From IMG/VR virus record IMGVR_UViG_3300021957_000193, positions 1 to 30,173 of that record: 30,173 nt of DNA. One strand, given 5' to 3'. The translations under genes were made by a program, and so were the position numbers. This DNA is from a virus. Position 1 is the stretch's first letter. Each line of letters starts with the position of its first letter. The notes beneath the pieces are model-generated. The model was not told where the DNA came from. It saw nothing but the letters and a program-made list of their open reading frames with translations, and searched no databases. This document shows positions 13,428 to 21,374 of this stretch, piece by piece.

Positions 13428-14987
13428 ATGGAATACGCAGGTAGTTTACAGAAAGCTAATACAGCAAAAGAACGATACAGTAAGTTAACTACAGAAAGAG
13501 AACATTATTTAGATAGAGCAGAAGAGTGTAGTGAATTAACTATTCCTTCTCTTATCAAACCTGATGGTTTTACATCATCAAGTGAATTATACAATCCATT
13601 TCAATCTGTTGGTGCAAGAGGCGTCAACAATCTAGCAAGTAAACTTCTTTTACTTTTGCTTCCCCCAAATTCCCCATTCTTTAGATTACAAATATCTGGT
13701 GATGCAAAAAAAGAATTAGAAGAAAATAAAGAGATGAAAACTGACATAGAGAAATCTTTGTCTGTTATTGAAAAAGAAGTATCAAGTAAAATTGAACAGC
13801 TTGCTTTAAGAGTTTCAGTATTTGAAGCACTAAAACATTTAATTGTTGGAGGTAATGTATTAACTTATTTACCTAAAAAAGGAAGCATGAGAGTATTTCC
13901 TTTATCACAATATGTAGTTAGAAGAGATGCTTCAGGAAATATATTAGAAATAGTTATTAAAGAAAAAGCTAGTATTTTATCTTTAGGTAAAGAAGTAACA
14001 GCACAAGTTATTTCAGACCCAGAGTATAAAGCAGATGAAGAAATAGAATTATACACACATGTTTACAAATTAGATGAAAATGAATTTTATGTTTGTCAGG
14101 AAGTAAACGGAATTAAAATACCAGAAAGTGTTGGTACATTTAAAAAAGAAAGAATGCCTTACCAAGCATTAAGAATGGTTAGAGTTGACAATGAAGATTA
14201 CGGCAGAGGATATGTTGAAGAATTTATTGGTGATTTAAAATCATTAGAAGGATTATCACAAGCACTTGTAGAAAGTGCGGCGGCTTCATCTAAAATAGTA
14301 TTTATGGTGAGACCAAATTCTGTGACTAGAAAAAAAGATTTAGCTATGACTAGAAATGGTGACATCATTACTGGTACGGCTGATGATGTGTCTGTACTAC
14401 AAGCACAAAAACAATATGATTTACAAGTAGTAGAAAAATCTATTGGTAAATTAGAAGAAAGAATGTCTTACGCATTCTTATTACACACAGCAATACAAAG
14501 AGATGCTGAAAGAGTTACAGCACAAGAAATTAGATACATGGCAGAACAACTAGAGACTGCTATGGGTGGCATATATTCATTACTATCACAAGAGTTTCAA
14601 TTACCATTAGTAGCAATACTTATGAAAAGAATGGAACAGTCTAGTGAAATACCAAAATTACCTAAAGGCACAGTTCAACCAACTATTATTACTGGTATTG
14701 AAGCATTAGGTAGAGGAAACGATTTACAAAAATTAAGAGAATTTGTTGCAGAGATAGGAAATCTTGCACAGATAAATCCGCAAGTTGTTCAGGCATTAAA
14801 CCCTGATGATTTAATCAAACGTATCGCTATTGGTTTAGGAATTGATACAGATGGTTTATTAAAATCACAAGAGCAACTAGCAGAAGAACAAGCGGCTGAA
14901 GCAGAGCAAATGGAACAACAGCAAATGATGCAGATGGCAGAAAAAGCAGTTCCTCAAGTCGCAAACAACCTAACTAAACCACAATAA
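13428..14987 (+). CDS. Head-tail connector / portal protein (T7 gp8-like)
   Basis: Portal protein of 519 residues (T7 gp8 has 536), the dodecameric ring through which DNA is packaged and ejected. It follows T7 gp8 almost throughout: ERYSKLTTEREHYLDRAEEC, TIPSLIKPDG, QSVGARGVNNLASKLLLLLLP, FEALKHLIVGGNVLTYLP, RMVRVDNEDYGRGYVEE, RDAERVTAQEIRYMAEQLE and IEALGRGNDLQKL. The C-terminus is glutamine- and methionine-rich (EQMEQQQMMQMAEKA), as is usual for this family. The ATG at 13428 gives the expected N-terminal helix. No strong Shine-Dalgarno sequence is seen upstream, only a short spacer after the previous gene. Confidence 0.97.
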   Translation: MEYAGSLQKANTAKERYSKLTTEREHYLDRAEECSELTIPSLIKPDGFTSSSELYNPFQSVGARGVNNLASKLLLLLLPPNSPFFRLQISGDAKKELEENKEMKTDIEKSLSVIEKEVSSKIEQLALRVSVFEALKHLIVGGNVLTYLPKKGSMRVFPLSQYVVRRDASGNILEIVIKEKASILSLGKEVTAQVISDPEYKADEEIELYTHVYKLDENEFYVCQEVNGIKIPESVGTFKKERMPYQALRMVRVDNEDYGRGYVEEFIGDLKSLEGLSQALVESAAASSKIVFMVRPNSVTRKKDLAMTRNGDIITGTADDVSVLQAQKQYDLQVVEKSIGKLEERMSYAFLLHTAIQRDAERVTAQEIRYMAEQLETAMGGIYSLLSQEFQLPLVAILMKRMEQSSEIPKLPKGTVQPTIITGIEALGRGNDLQKLREFVAEIGNLAQINPQVVQALNPDDLIKRIAIGLGIDTDGLLKSQEQLAEEQAAEAEQMEQQQMMQMAEKAVPQVANNLTKPQ

Positions 14988-14999
14988 TAAAAAGGAAAC

Positions 15000-15737
15000 A
15001 TGGTAGACACAGTAGAGATAAAACAAGACGAGACTACTAGCGAAAAGCCAGTAGAAGAGAATGTTACACAAAGTAAACCTGAAGGCTTACCTGAAAAATT
15101 CAACAGTGTTGAAGATTTAGCAAAGTCATATTCAGAGTTAGAAAAGAAACTTGGTAGCAACAAAGAAGAAGAAGCTCCTAAAGAAGATACTCCTAAAGAA
15201 GAGCCAAAGAATGATTTAGAAATTGCTGAAAAAGCAGTTGAGAGTGCAGGTTTAAATATGGATAACCTAGCAACAGAGTATAATGAAAAAGGTGAGCTAG
15301 ATGCTAAATCATACGAAGCATTAGAAAAAGCAGGTATACCTAAAGATTATGTAAACCAGTTTATTGAAGGTCAAAAAGCAATCGCTGACCAACAAGCAAA
15401 ATCAATTAAAGATATAGTTGGTGGTGCAGATGCTTACACAGAAATGTCTGATTGGGCGGCAAACAATATGACTGACCAAGAAAAGACAGCTTACAATACA
15501 GCCGTTAATTCTAAAGATATAGAAACTGCAAAGTTAGCAGTAGTAGGATTAAAAGCTAAATTTGAAAAAGCAAATGGAAACGAACCTAATCTTGTAGAAG
15601 GTAAAGCTACAGTTTCAGGACAAGATGGTTACAAATCTTGGGCTGAAGTTACAGCCGCTATGTCTGATGACAGGTATACAAAAGACCCTGCGTATCAAGC
15701 ATTAGTGCAAGATAAACTTGCTAAATCGGAATTATAA
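15000..15737 (+). CDS. Capsid assembly scaffolding protein (T7 gp9-like)
   Basis: Protein of 245 residues (T7 gp9 has 307), very acidic and helical, expected to direct procapsid assembly and then leave. The N-terminal 75 residues are low-complexity with Glu, Lys and Pro (KEEEAPKEDTPKEEPKND). The middle has GLPEKFNSVEDLAKSYSELEKKLG, the segment typical of phage scaffolds. The rest is helical with GIPKDYVNQFIEGQKA and a C-terminal domain ending YQALVQDKLAKSEL. Start ATG 15000 with AAAAGGAAAC just upstream. Position between connector and capsid agrees. Confidence 0.92.
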   Translation: MVDTVEIKQDETTSEKPVEENVTQSKPEGLPEKFNSVEDLAKSYSELEKKLGSNKEEEAPKEDTPKEEPKNDLEIAEKAVESAGLNMDNLATEYNEKGELDAKSYEALEKAGIPKDYVNQFIEGQKAIADQQAKSIKDIVGGADAYTEMSDWAANNMTDQEKTAYNTAVNSKDIETAKLAVVGLKAKFEKANGNEPNLVEGKATVSGQDGYKSWAEVTAAMSDDRYTKDPAYQALVQDKLAKSEL

Positions 15738-15739
15738 AA

Positions 15740-15964
15740 ATGTGGTTAGTAGCATTAAGAAAACTGTATGACGCAGAAGTTGCGGAAAGTACAGCAGTCA
15801 TTGACACATTTTTAAAAAATTCTGTTGGTGTTGCAGACCATGATAATTTTATGAAAACTATAAAATCACAGTTTGATAAATTAATACATGCAAAACATGC
15901 AATATCAGAAATAGATAACATAACAGAAGCATCAATAAAAAAAGAAAAAAATGGTAAAAAATAG
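15740..15964 (+). CDS. Hypothetical protein, 74 residues, between scaffold and capsid
   Basis: Unrecognised helical protein of 74 residues: MWLVALRKLYDAEVAESTAV, then FLKNSVGVADHDNFMKTIKS and a Lys/Glu-rich end (IKKEKNGKK). No membrane span and no cysteine. The start at 15740 lies 2 bases after the scaffold stop. Its end overlaps the next small gene by 14 bases. T7 has no gene between 9 and 10A, so this is an addition, and a head-assembly or morphogenesis role is suggested by position only. Confidence 0.65.
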   Translation: MWLVALRKLYDAEVAESTAVIDTFLKNSVGVADHDNFMKTIKSQFDKLIHAKHAISEIDNITEASIKKEKNGKK

Positions 15965-16085
15965 TCTATACGGAAACATCAATAAAAGAAAACGAGCAGG
16001 TACTTCTCGTTCAAAATCAAAAAGTACAATTAGTAAATCTGCATATTCAAATATGAAAAAAGGATTTCCTAAAAAGAAAGCATAG
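15951..16085 (+). CDS. Small basic protein (44 residues) before the capsid gene
   Basis: Frame of 44 codons starting at ATG 15951, overlapping the previous gene by 14 bases. The product is very basic and Ser/Lys-rich: NINKRKRAGTSRSKSKST, then ISKSAYSNMKKGFPKKKA. From memory, short proteins with this kind of K/R-AGTSRSKSxST...Y.NMKxGFPKK pattern recur in marine phages next to capsid genes, but I know no function. The charge suggests nucleic acid or acidic scaffold binding. The distinctive, non-random composition and exact fit before the capsid leader support a real gene. Confidence 0.65.
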   Translation: MVKNSLYGNINKRKRAGTSRSKSKSTISKSAYSNMKKGFPKKKA

Positions 16086-16225
16086 TTGTGCAACGCTTAT
16101 GCGTGGCAACTGCCAACTTTAATTTAGCCAAATAACTTGACCCTCTGCGGAGGACAATCTTGACTAAATAACTTAATTGAAGAGGCTTTTATTAACATTA
16201 ACATCAATAATAAGGAGACACTAAA
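16086..16225 (+). other. Capsid gene leader with two hairpins
   Basis: The longest gap of the window without a gene (140 bases). It holds a hairpin with ACGC (16093-16096) pairing GCGT (16101-16104) and an outer GTTG (16085-16088) pairing CAAC (16107-16110), and a second hairpin CCTC (16142-16145), loop TGCG, GAGG (16150-16153). AAATAACTT occurs twice (16130-16138 and 16166-16174), flanking the second hairpin. No T run follows either hairpin, so neither is a typical terminator; RNA processing or translation control are alternatives. No phage promoter copy is seen. A clear Shine-Dalgarno sequence, AAGGAG (16212-16217), lies 8 bases before the capsid ATG. Confidence 0.55.
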
Positions 16226-17212
16226 ATGTCAAACGCAAGTCCAGTTAAATTCGGAAATGCTAATAGTGGTTCTACTCGTGATGATGCCCTGTTTTTAAAA
16301 GTATTCGCAGGTGAAGTAATTACTTCATTTGACAGAGCTTCAAAAACACAAGGTGCTGATATGGTAAGAAGTATCAGTAATGGCAAATCTGCATCTTTTC
16401 CAGTAATGGGAAGAATAGGTGCGGAGTATCACGCAGTTGGAGCGGAAATATTAGGTTCTGCAGTTAACTCAGCCGAAAAGGTTATTACAATTAATGACCT
16501 TTTAATCTCATCTGTATTCATATCGAATATTGAAGAGGCAAAAAACCATTGGGACGTAAGAAGTGCATACTCTACTGAAATGGGTAGAGCATTATCTTTC
16601 CAAAAAGATAAGCATATCTTACAAACTATTGGTCAAGCAACTCTAGCTAGTGCAAACGTAACTAATGGAGATGCTACAACTAACGTAGTCAACACAGGTA
16701 TCGCATCTTCTACAGATGCTACTGCGGCTAATGCAATGATAGATGCTATCTTTGCGGCGGCTAAAGAACTTGATGCAAACTATGTTCCATCAGAAGGCAG
16801 AAAATGCTTTATGAGATTGGAAGAATACTACAAATTAGCGAATGCTACTAATGCAGTCAATGTTGACTTCAGTGGTGGTGCTAATGGTGGTGTTGCATCA
16901 GGCAAAGTGGCTAAAATTGCAGGAATTGAATTAGTACCAGTTCCTCACTTTGTATCGTCTAACATTACTACAGCTTTACCAGACGCAGGTTCAGCTACTA
17001 ATGGTGGAACGAAACCACAAGCAGTTAACTTGACTAACTTTGTTGCTCTTGTATCTCACCCTTCAGCAGTAGGAACTGTTAAGCTAATGGATTTAGCTGT
17101 TGAAAAGGAATACGACATAAGAAGACAAGGTACGTTAATGGTTGCAAAATACAGCATGGGTCATGGTGTATTAAGACCAGAAGCGGCAGTCGGTATCAAA
17201 GAAGCGGCATAG
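16226..17212 (+). CDS. Major capsid protein (T7 gp10A-like)
   Basis: Protein of 328 residues (T7 gp10A has 345), HK97-fold shell subunit. Matching blocks with T7: DDALFLKVFAGEVITSFDRAS, MVRSISNGKSASFPVMGR, EKVITINDLLISSVFISNIE, NHWDVRSAYSTEMGRAL, AGIELVPVPHF and, near the end, HPSAVGTVKLMDLAVEKEYD and AKYSMGHGVLRPEAA. It has the best ribosome-binding site of the window (AAGGAG), as expected for a highly expressed gene. The stop at 17210-17212 is followed by a hairpin (17227-17252). I see no slippery heptamer near the stop leading to a readable extension, so there is no sign of a T7-like 10B frameshift product. Confidence 0.97.
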   Translation: MSNASPVKFGNANSGSTRDDALFLKVFAGEVITSFDRASKTQGADMVRSISNGKSASFPVMGRIGAEYHAVGAEILGSAVNSAEKVITINDLLISSVFISNIEEAKNHWDVRSAYSTEMGRALSFQKDKHILQTIGQATLASANVTNGDATTNVVNTGIASSTDATAANAMIDAIFAAAKELDANYVPSEGRKCFMRLEEYYKLANATNAVNVDFSGGANGGVASGKVAKIAGIELVPVPHFVSSNITTALPDAGSATNGGTKPQAVNLTNFVALVSHPSAVGTVKLMDLAVEKEYDIRRQGTLMVAKYSMGHGVLRPEAAVGIKEAA

Positions 17213-17226
17213 TCCCTCTTTACTTT

Positions 17227-17252
17227 TGGTGGGGGATTTATTTCCCCCATCA
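17227..17252 (+). terminator. Hairpin after the capsid gene (late terminator candidate)
   Basis: TGGTGGGGGA (17227-17236) pairs with TCCCCCATCA (17243-17252) with one G-U pair and a 6-base loop TTTATT. The stem holds five consecutive G-C pairs. It lies 14 bases after the capsid stop, the position of the T7 late terminator T-phi. Only a weak T-rich tract (TTATTC) follows, so termination is probably partial and would lower expression of tail genes relative to capsid. Confidence 0.75.
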
Positions 17253-17282
17253 TTATTCACACAAAATTTAATTAAAGGATAT

Positions 17283-17891
17283 ATGGCAACACAAATAACA
17301 CCTACTTCAGAATTACAAGCTGTAAACATAATGCTATCTACTATTGGTGAAAGTCCAGTAAATAGTATTACAGGCACTACTACAGTTGATGTAAGTACAG
17401 CAAAAAATATTCTGAATGAGACGTCTATGTCCATTCAATCACAAGGTTGGAATTTTAACACACATGTAAATTACAAATCATTATCATTAGATAGTGATAA
17501 TAAAGTTCCTCTACCCTCAAACTGCGTTAAAGCTGACGCAAACTCTCAATACAGATACTTAAACTACACAATAAGAAATGGAAATTTATATGATTTGGAT
17601 AATCACACAGACGTATTTACTTCAGCACCTTCTGGTGTTGACCTTGTATTAGTACAACAATTTGAACATTTACCAGAATACGCAAGACAATATATTACAA
17701 TGAAATCTGCAAGAAGATTTGCGGCAAGATTTATTGGTGATAAAGAAATTACAACATTAATTGGTCAAGATGAGAATGAAGCTCTTATGGCATTTCATCA
17801 AGCAGATAGTCAAGAAAGTGACATTAACATTCTTGAAGGCGACCAAAATACCCTTAACATAATACACAGACCGAATAGAAGGACTTACTAA
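17283..17891 (+). CDS. Tail tubular protein A (T7 gp11-like)
   Basis: Protein of 202 residues (T7 gp11 has 196), the gatekeeper ring joining connector and tail nozzle. T7-like blocks: ELQAVNIMLSTIGESPVNS, SMSIQSQGWNFNTHVNY, then LPEYARQYITMKSARRFAAR and a C-terminal DINILEGDQNTLNII. The frame is open from TTG 17226, but this would begin inside the hairpin. ATG 17283 matches the family N-terminus and has AAAGGAT immediately upstream. Its last base overlaps the next gene's start (TAATGG). Confidence 0.95.
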   Translation: MATQITPTSELQAVNIMLSTIGESPVNSITGTTTVDVSTAKNILNETSMSIQSQGWNFNTHVNYKSLSLDSDNKVPLPSNCVKADANSQYRYLNYTIRNGNLYDLDNHTDVFTSAPSGVDLVLVQQFEHLPEYARQYITMKSARRFAARFIGDKEITTLIGQDENEALMAFHQADSQESDINILEGDQNTLNIIHRPNRRTY

Positions 17892-20383
17892 TGGGCGGAG
17901 TAGTATCACAATCTATTCCTAATTTCTTAAATGGAATGTCACAACAGACACCCACACAAAGAGGTATTAATCAGGGAGAAGACCAAGTTAATTTACAAAA
18001 TGGTTTAGTAGATGGTTTATCAAAAAGACCACCTTTAGATTATGTAGCTACATTAGATAGTTCTAACATTTATTCTAACAAAACAAAATTTTGGCAAATA
18101 CAAAGAGATGCAGATAATCAATACATTGTAGCTCTATATAATGGTGGTATCAAAGTATTTGATTTAGCAGGTAATGCAAAAACTGTAACAATAGCTAGTG
18201 GTTCAAGTTATCTAACATCAACAAATCCTAGAGAAAATTTTAAATTAGTTAACATTGCAGATTACACATTTTTAGCTAACACAGGAACAACAGTTACAGC
18301 AGATAGTAATACGTCTGCGGCTAAAGTAGAAGAATTTTTAGTTGTTTGTAAACTTACAAACTATGGTAGAGAATATAAAGTTGCATTGAAACACCCATCA
18401 ATGGCACAAGAATTAGAAGTAGTATTTCAATTACCTTCAGGTAGTGATGCGGCTACTGATAGTAAATTTAGAGATACAAATAAAATTACAGACATACTTT
18501 TGTATGGAACAGCAAGCACACACTGGGACAGTAGTGCAAATGGCATAGGATTTAATGTTAGAAGAACTGACACTAATGCTTCTGTGTCTACTACACAAGG
18601 ATTAGCAAATTATTCTGGCTTTACATCTCATTTTACATTTGAAGCATTTGATAGTGTAATTTATGGAAAACCTACTGATGGTAATGCAAACTACACTATA
18701 ACTACATCTGATGGTTCTGGTAACACAGCCATGTATTCTATTAGAGATGAAATACAAGATTTTAGCAAATTACCTTTTTATGGAAAAGAAGGTGTTATTC
18801 TAAAAATTACTGGAGAAGAAGGAGAAACTTTATCTGATTATTATGTAAAGTTTACAGGAAAATCTGGTGTATGGAATGAAACTATTGCACCTGCAACTTC
18901 TGTAGGACTAACTAACTCTACAATGCCACACGCATTAATTAATAATAATAATGGTACATTTACTTTCAAAGAATTAGATTGGACAGATAGAGTATGTGGA
19001 GATAGTGAAAGTAATCCTGACCCAACATTTGTTGGTAAAAAGATTAATAATTTAACTTATTATAAAAATAGACTAGGTATTTTATCTGGTGAAAATTTAA
19101 TATTAACAGAGAATGCTTCATTCTTTAATTACTTTGCAACAACATCTACACAAGTTTTAGATACTGACCCAATAGATATTGCGGCGTCAGGCACACAAGT
19201 TAATACACTTAAAAACTCTGTAGGATTTAATGAAAGTTTATTATTATTTTCTGATACAGCACAATATAAATTAGATAGTTCAGGTGAAAGTATATCACCT
19301 ACAACAGCTATACTTAATGAAGTATCGTCATTTGAACATGATGATAAAGTTACGCCAGTATCAGCAGGTAAGTTTGCTTACTTTGCACAAGCTAGAACAA
19401 ACAACACAGCAATAAGAGAATACTTTGCTGATGATGATACATTAACAAATGATGGATTAGATATAAGTGTATCAGTACAAAATTTAATACCAACTAATTG
19501 CTATCAAATTGTAAGTAATACAACAGAAGACACTTTAATATTTTTAACATCAGACACAGGAGATAGTCAAACAGCTCCTTACAGTGGCACAGTGTCTACA
19601 ACATACGCTAACACAATGTACATCTATAAGTATTTCTTTGATGGTGGAGAAAAAGTACAAAATGCTTGGTCTAAATGGACATTTACAGGTGTTAAGATTT
19701 TAGGTGCTATGTCATTAGAAAGTTTTATTTATTTATTAGTTTCTGAAGGCACTACTACAAAATTAGTTAAAATAGATTTAAGAAATTTAAAAGATACAAC
19801 AATAGGTCATGGAGTTTACATTGACCTTAAAACATCAGTTACAGGTTCGTACAGTAGTACAACAGACTTAACTACGTTTACATCTCCTTATGGAGCTAAA
19901 ACTGGATTAATAGCTGTAGACAGAACAAATGGTAATAATTACACCGCAACAAACACGTCAGGGTCAACTTATACAATCGTTGGAAACCACACAGCGTTAT
20001 ACATTGGTGTGCCTTATGAAAGTAAATATAGAATGTCTACGCAGTTTGTAAGAGAAAACACTGGTAAAGGTTTAATTGCAGTAACTTCAGGTAGATACCA
20101 GATTAGAAACATAACATTTAATTTTGAAAATAGTGGTTACTTCCAAGTAGAAGTCACACCTACAAATAGAGATACATCAACAGCTATTATGAATGGCTAT
20201 GTAATTGGTACGTCTACAAGTATTATAGGACAGCCTGCTATTTCAACAGGAACTTTAAGAGTACCAGTACAATCACAAAATACACAATTTACTTTAGATA
20301 TTAAATCTTCATCTCACTTGCCTATGTATATCGCAGGTGCAGAAGTTGAAGGTTATTATCATAATAGAGCAAGTAGGATTTAA
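17891..20383 (+). CDS. Tail tubular protein B, nozzle (T7 gp12-like)
   Basis: Protein of 830 residues (T7 gp12 has 794), forming the nozzle of the short tail to which fibres attach. The N-terminus is diagnostic: SIPNFLNGMSQQTPTQRGIN, QVNLQNGLVDGLSKRPPLDY. Further family features are FTFKELDWTDRVCGD, NLTYYKNRLGILSGENLILT, NTLKNSVGFNESLLLFSDTA and VSAGKFAYFAQ, and a beta-rich C-terminus ending AGAEVEGYYHNRASRI. Thr, Ser and Asn are abundant. Both ends overlap neighbours by one base (TAATG), indicating continuous translation through the tail and internal core genes. Confidence 0.95.
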   Translation: MGGVVSQSIPNFLNGMSQQTPTQRGINQGEDQVNLQNGLVDGLSKRPPLDYVATLDSSNIYSNKTKFWQIQRDADNQYIVALYNGGIKVFDLAGNAKTVTIASGSSYLTSTNPRENFKLVNIADYTFLANTGTTVTADSNTSAAKVEEFLVVCKLTNYGREYKVALKHPSMAQELEVVFQLPSGSDAATDSKFRDTNKITDILLYGTASTHWDSSANGIGFNVRRTDTNASVSTTQGLANYSGFTSHFTFEAFDSVIYGKPTDGNANYTITTSDGSGNTAMYSIRDEIQDFSKLPFYGKEGVILKITGEEGETLSDYYVKFTGKSGVWNETIAPATSVGLTNSTMPHALINNNNGTFTFKELDWTDRVCGDSESNPDPTFVGKKINNLTYYKNRLGILSGENLILTENASFFNYFATTSTQVLDTDPIDIAASGTQVNTLKNSVGFNESLLLFSDTAQYKLDSSGESISPTTAILNEVSSFEHDDKVTPVSAGKFAYFAQARTNNTAIREYFADDDTLTNDGLDISVSVQNLIPTNCYQIVSNTTEDTLIFLTSDTGDSQTAPYSGTVSTTYANTMYIYKYFFDGGEKVQNAWSKWTFTGVKILGAMSLESFIYLLVSEGTTTKLVKIDLRNLKDTTIGHGVYIDLKTSVTGSYSSTTDLTTFTSPYGAKTGLIAVDRTNGNNYTATNTSGSTYTIVGNHTALYIGVPYESKYRMSTQFVRENTGKGLIAVTSGRYQIRNITFNFENSGYFQVEVTPTNRDTSTAIMNGYVIGTSTSIIGQPAISTGTLRVPVQSQNTQFTLDIKSSSHLPMYIAGAEVEGYYHNRASRI

Positions 20384-20859
20384 TGAAAGAAAACTACGTT
20401 AGAAAAGCAGAATTAAAAGATGCGTTAGAATTAGCACCTAAAATGAGAAAAGGTGACAGGCAAGAAATTATGGCTTCAGATGGAGCAACACCTTTAGAAA
20501 GTTTAGTTGTTCCCTTTACACAAAAGAATGCAAAAATTTATACAATCGTAGGCACAGAAGCAGAAGGTGTGATTGGAATGTTTGGCTCTAGTCCAATTAA
20601 AGAAGAAGGATATGGAATAGTTTGGTTATTATCTAGCGAAGATTTATTTAAGCATATTAAACAATTTATTAAAGAGTGTCCTAAATGGGTAGAGGACATG
20701 AGTAAAGATTATGATTATGTCTACAATTTTGTAGATGAAAGAAATTGGAAAAGTTTAAAATGGTTGCAATTTTTAGGGTTTGAACCAAAAACAAAAATAG
20801 GAGAATACGGCATAGGTAAAATGCCATTTATATTAATGATGAAAGAGGTGAATAAATAA
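20383..20859 (+). CDS. Internal virion protein A (T7 gp13-like, GNAT-like fold)
   Basis: Protein of 158 residues (T7 gp13 has 138). The pattern resembles the acetyltransferase-like fold used by gp13-type proteins: YVRKAELKDALELAPKMRK at the N-terminus, GVIGMFGSSP, GIVWLLSSEDLFKHIKQFIK, VYNFVDERNWKSLKWLQFLG and PFILMMKEV at the end. T7 gp13 is needed for assembly of the internal core; here enzymatic acetylation is not implied. The assignment rests on pattern plus gene order between gp12 and gp14. One-base overlaps at both ends. Confidence 0.85.
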   Translation: MKENYVRKAELKDALELAPKMRKGDRQEIMASDGATPLESLVVPFTQKNAKIYTIVGTEAEGVIGMFGSSPIKEEGYGIVWLLSSEDLFKHIKQFIKECPKWVEDMSKDYDYVYNFVDERNWKSLKWLQFLGFEPKTKIGEYGIGKMPFILMMKEVNK

Positions 20860-21374
20860 TGTGTAACGCATACGCACAGGCAGGTCTAGCAATACTAGGG
20901 CAAGTTAACGCTTATAGAGAAAAGAAAGCACAAAACAAAGCCATTAGAAGAGACCAAGATAATACAAGACGAAATGCCGATAAAGGATATTTACACGACC
21001 TTAACAAAATTGACCAAGAAAAAGTAAGTGCAGATAGAGAAAAAATATTATCAGAAATTAAAACTAAAAAAGAAAGAGAAGGAGAAATTGCTCAAAAGAT
21101 AAATTTAGGTTTTGGTGATGGTACAAAAATTGTACAATCTATTGGAGCTTTATATGATGACGATTGGAATCAGATAAATAGAGAGTATGATAAAGATGTA
21201 CAAACATTTCAAACCCAACAAACAGAAGCCTATGCTAACATGTCTAAAACATACAACAGTTTAACACCACCTACAGACCCATCAAGAACAGGTTTAATTA
21301 TTGGCATAGCTTCAAGTGCTAATCAAGGTTATCAACAAGACCAAAAAGATAAGGCGGCAAAGAAAAATGGTTAA
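20859..21374 (+). CDS. Internal virion protein B (T7 gp14-like)
   Basis: Protein of 171 residues (T7 gp14 has 196), an ejection protein thought to form the outer-membrane pore during infection. The N-terminus MCNAYAQAGLAILGQVNAYRE, with the early MC and Ala/Gly-rich hydrophobic segment, is typical. A long charged helix follows (about residues 25-90, KAQNKAIRRDQDNTRRNADK), then a Gln/Thr-rich region and a Gly/Ala-rich C-terminal stretch (TGLIIGIASSANQG). The last 8 bases overlap the gp15-like start. Confidence 0.88.
   Translation: MCNAYAQAGLAILGQVNAYREKKAQNKAIRRDQDNTRRNADKGYLHDLNKIDQEKVSADREKILSEIKTKKEREGEIAQKINLGFGDGTKIVQSIGALYDDDWNQINREYDKDVQTFQTQQTEAYANMSKTYNSLTPPTDPSRTGLIIGIASSANQGYQQDQKDKAAKKNG

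Noticed and set aside
16137-16190. TTGAC(C/T) boxes in the capsid leader as host sigma-70 -35 elements.
   Set aside because: No -10 box is found at 16-18 bases from either; the nearest TA-rich hexamers are at wrong spacing.
17195-17226. T7-like 10A/10B frameshift at the end of the capsid gene.
   Set aside because: No slippery run is found near the stop, and no meaningful extension is seen before the hairpin.
17226-17282. TTG start extending tail tubular protein A by 19 residues.
   Set aside because: It starts within the terminator-like hairpin; ATG 17283 has AAAGGAT upstream and matches the family N-terminus.
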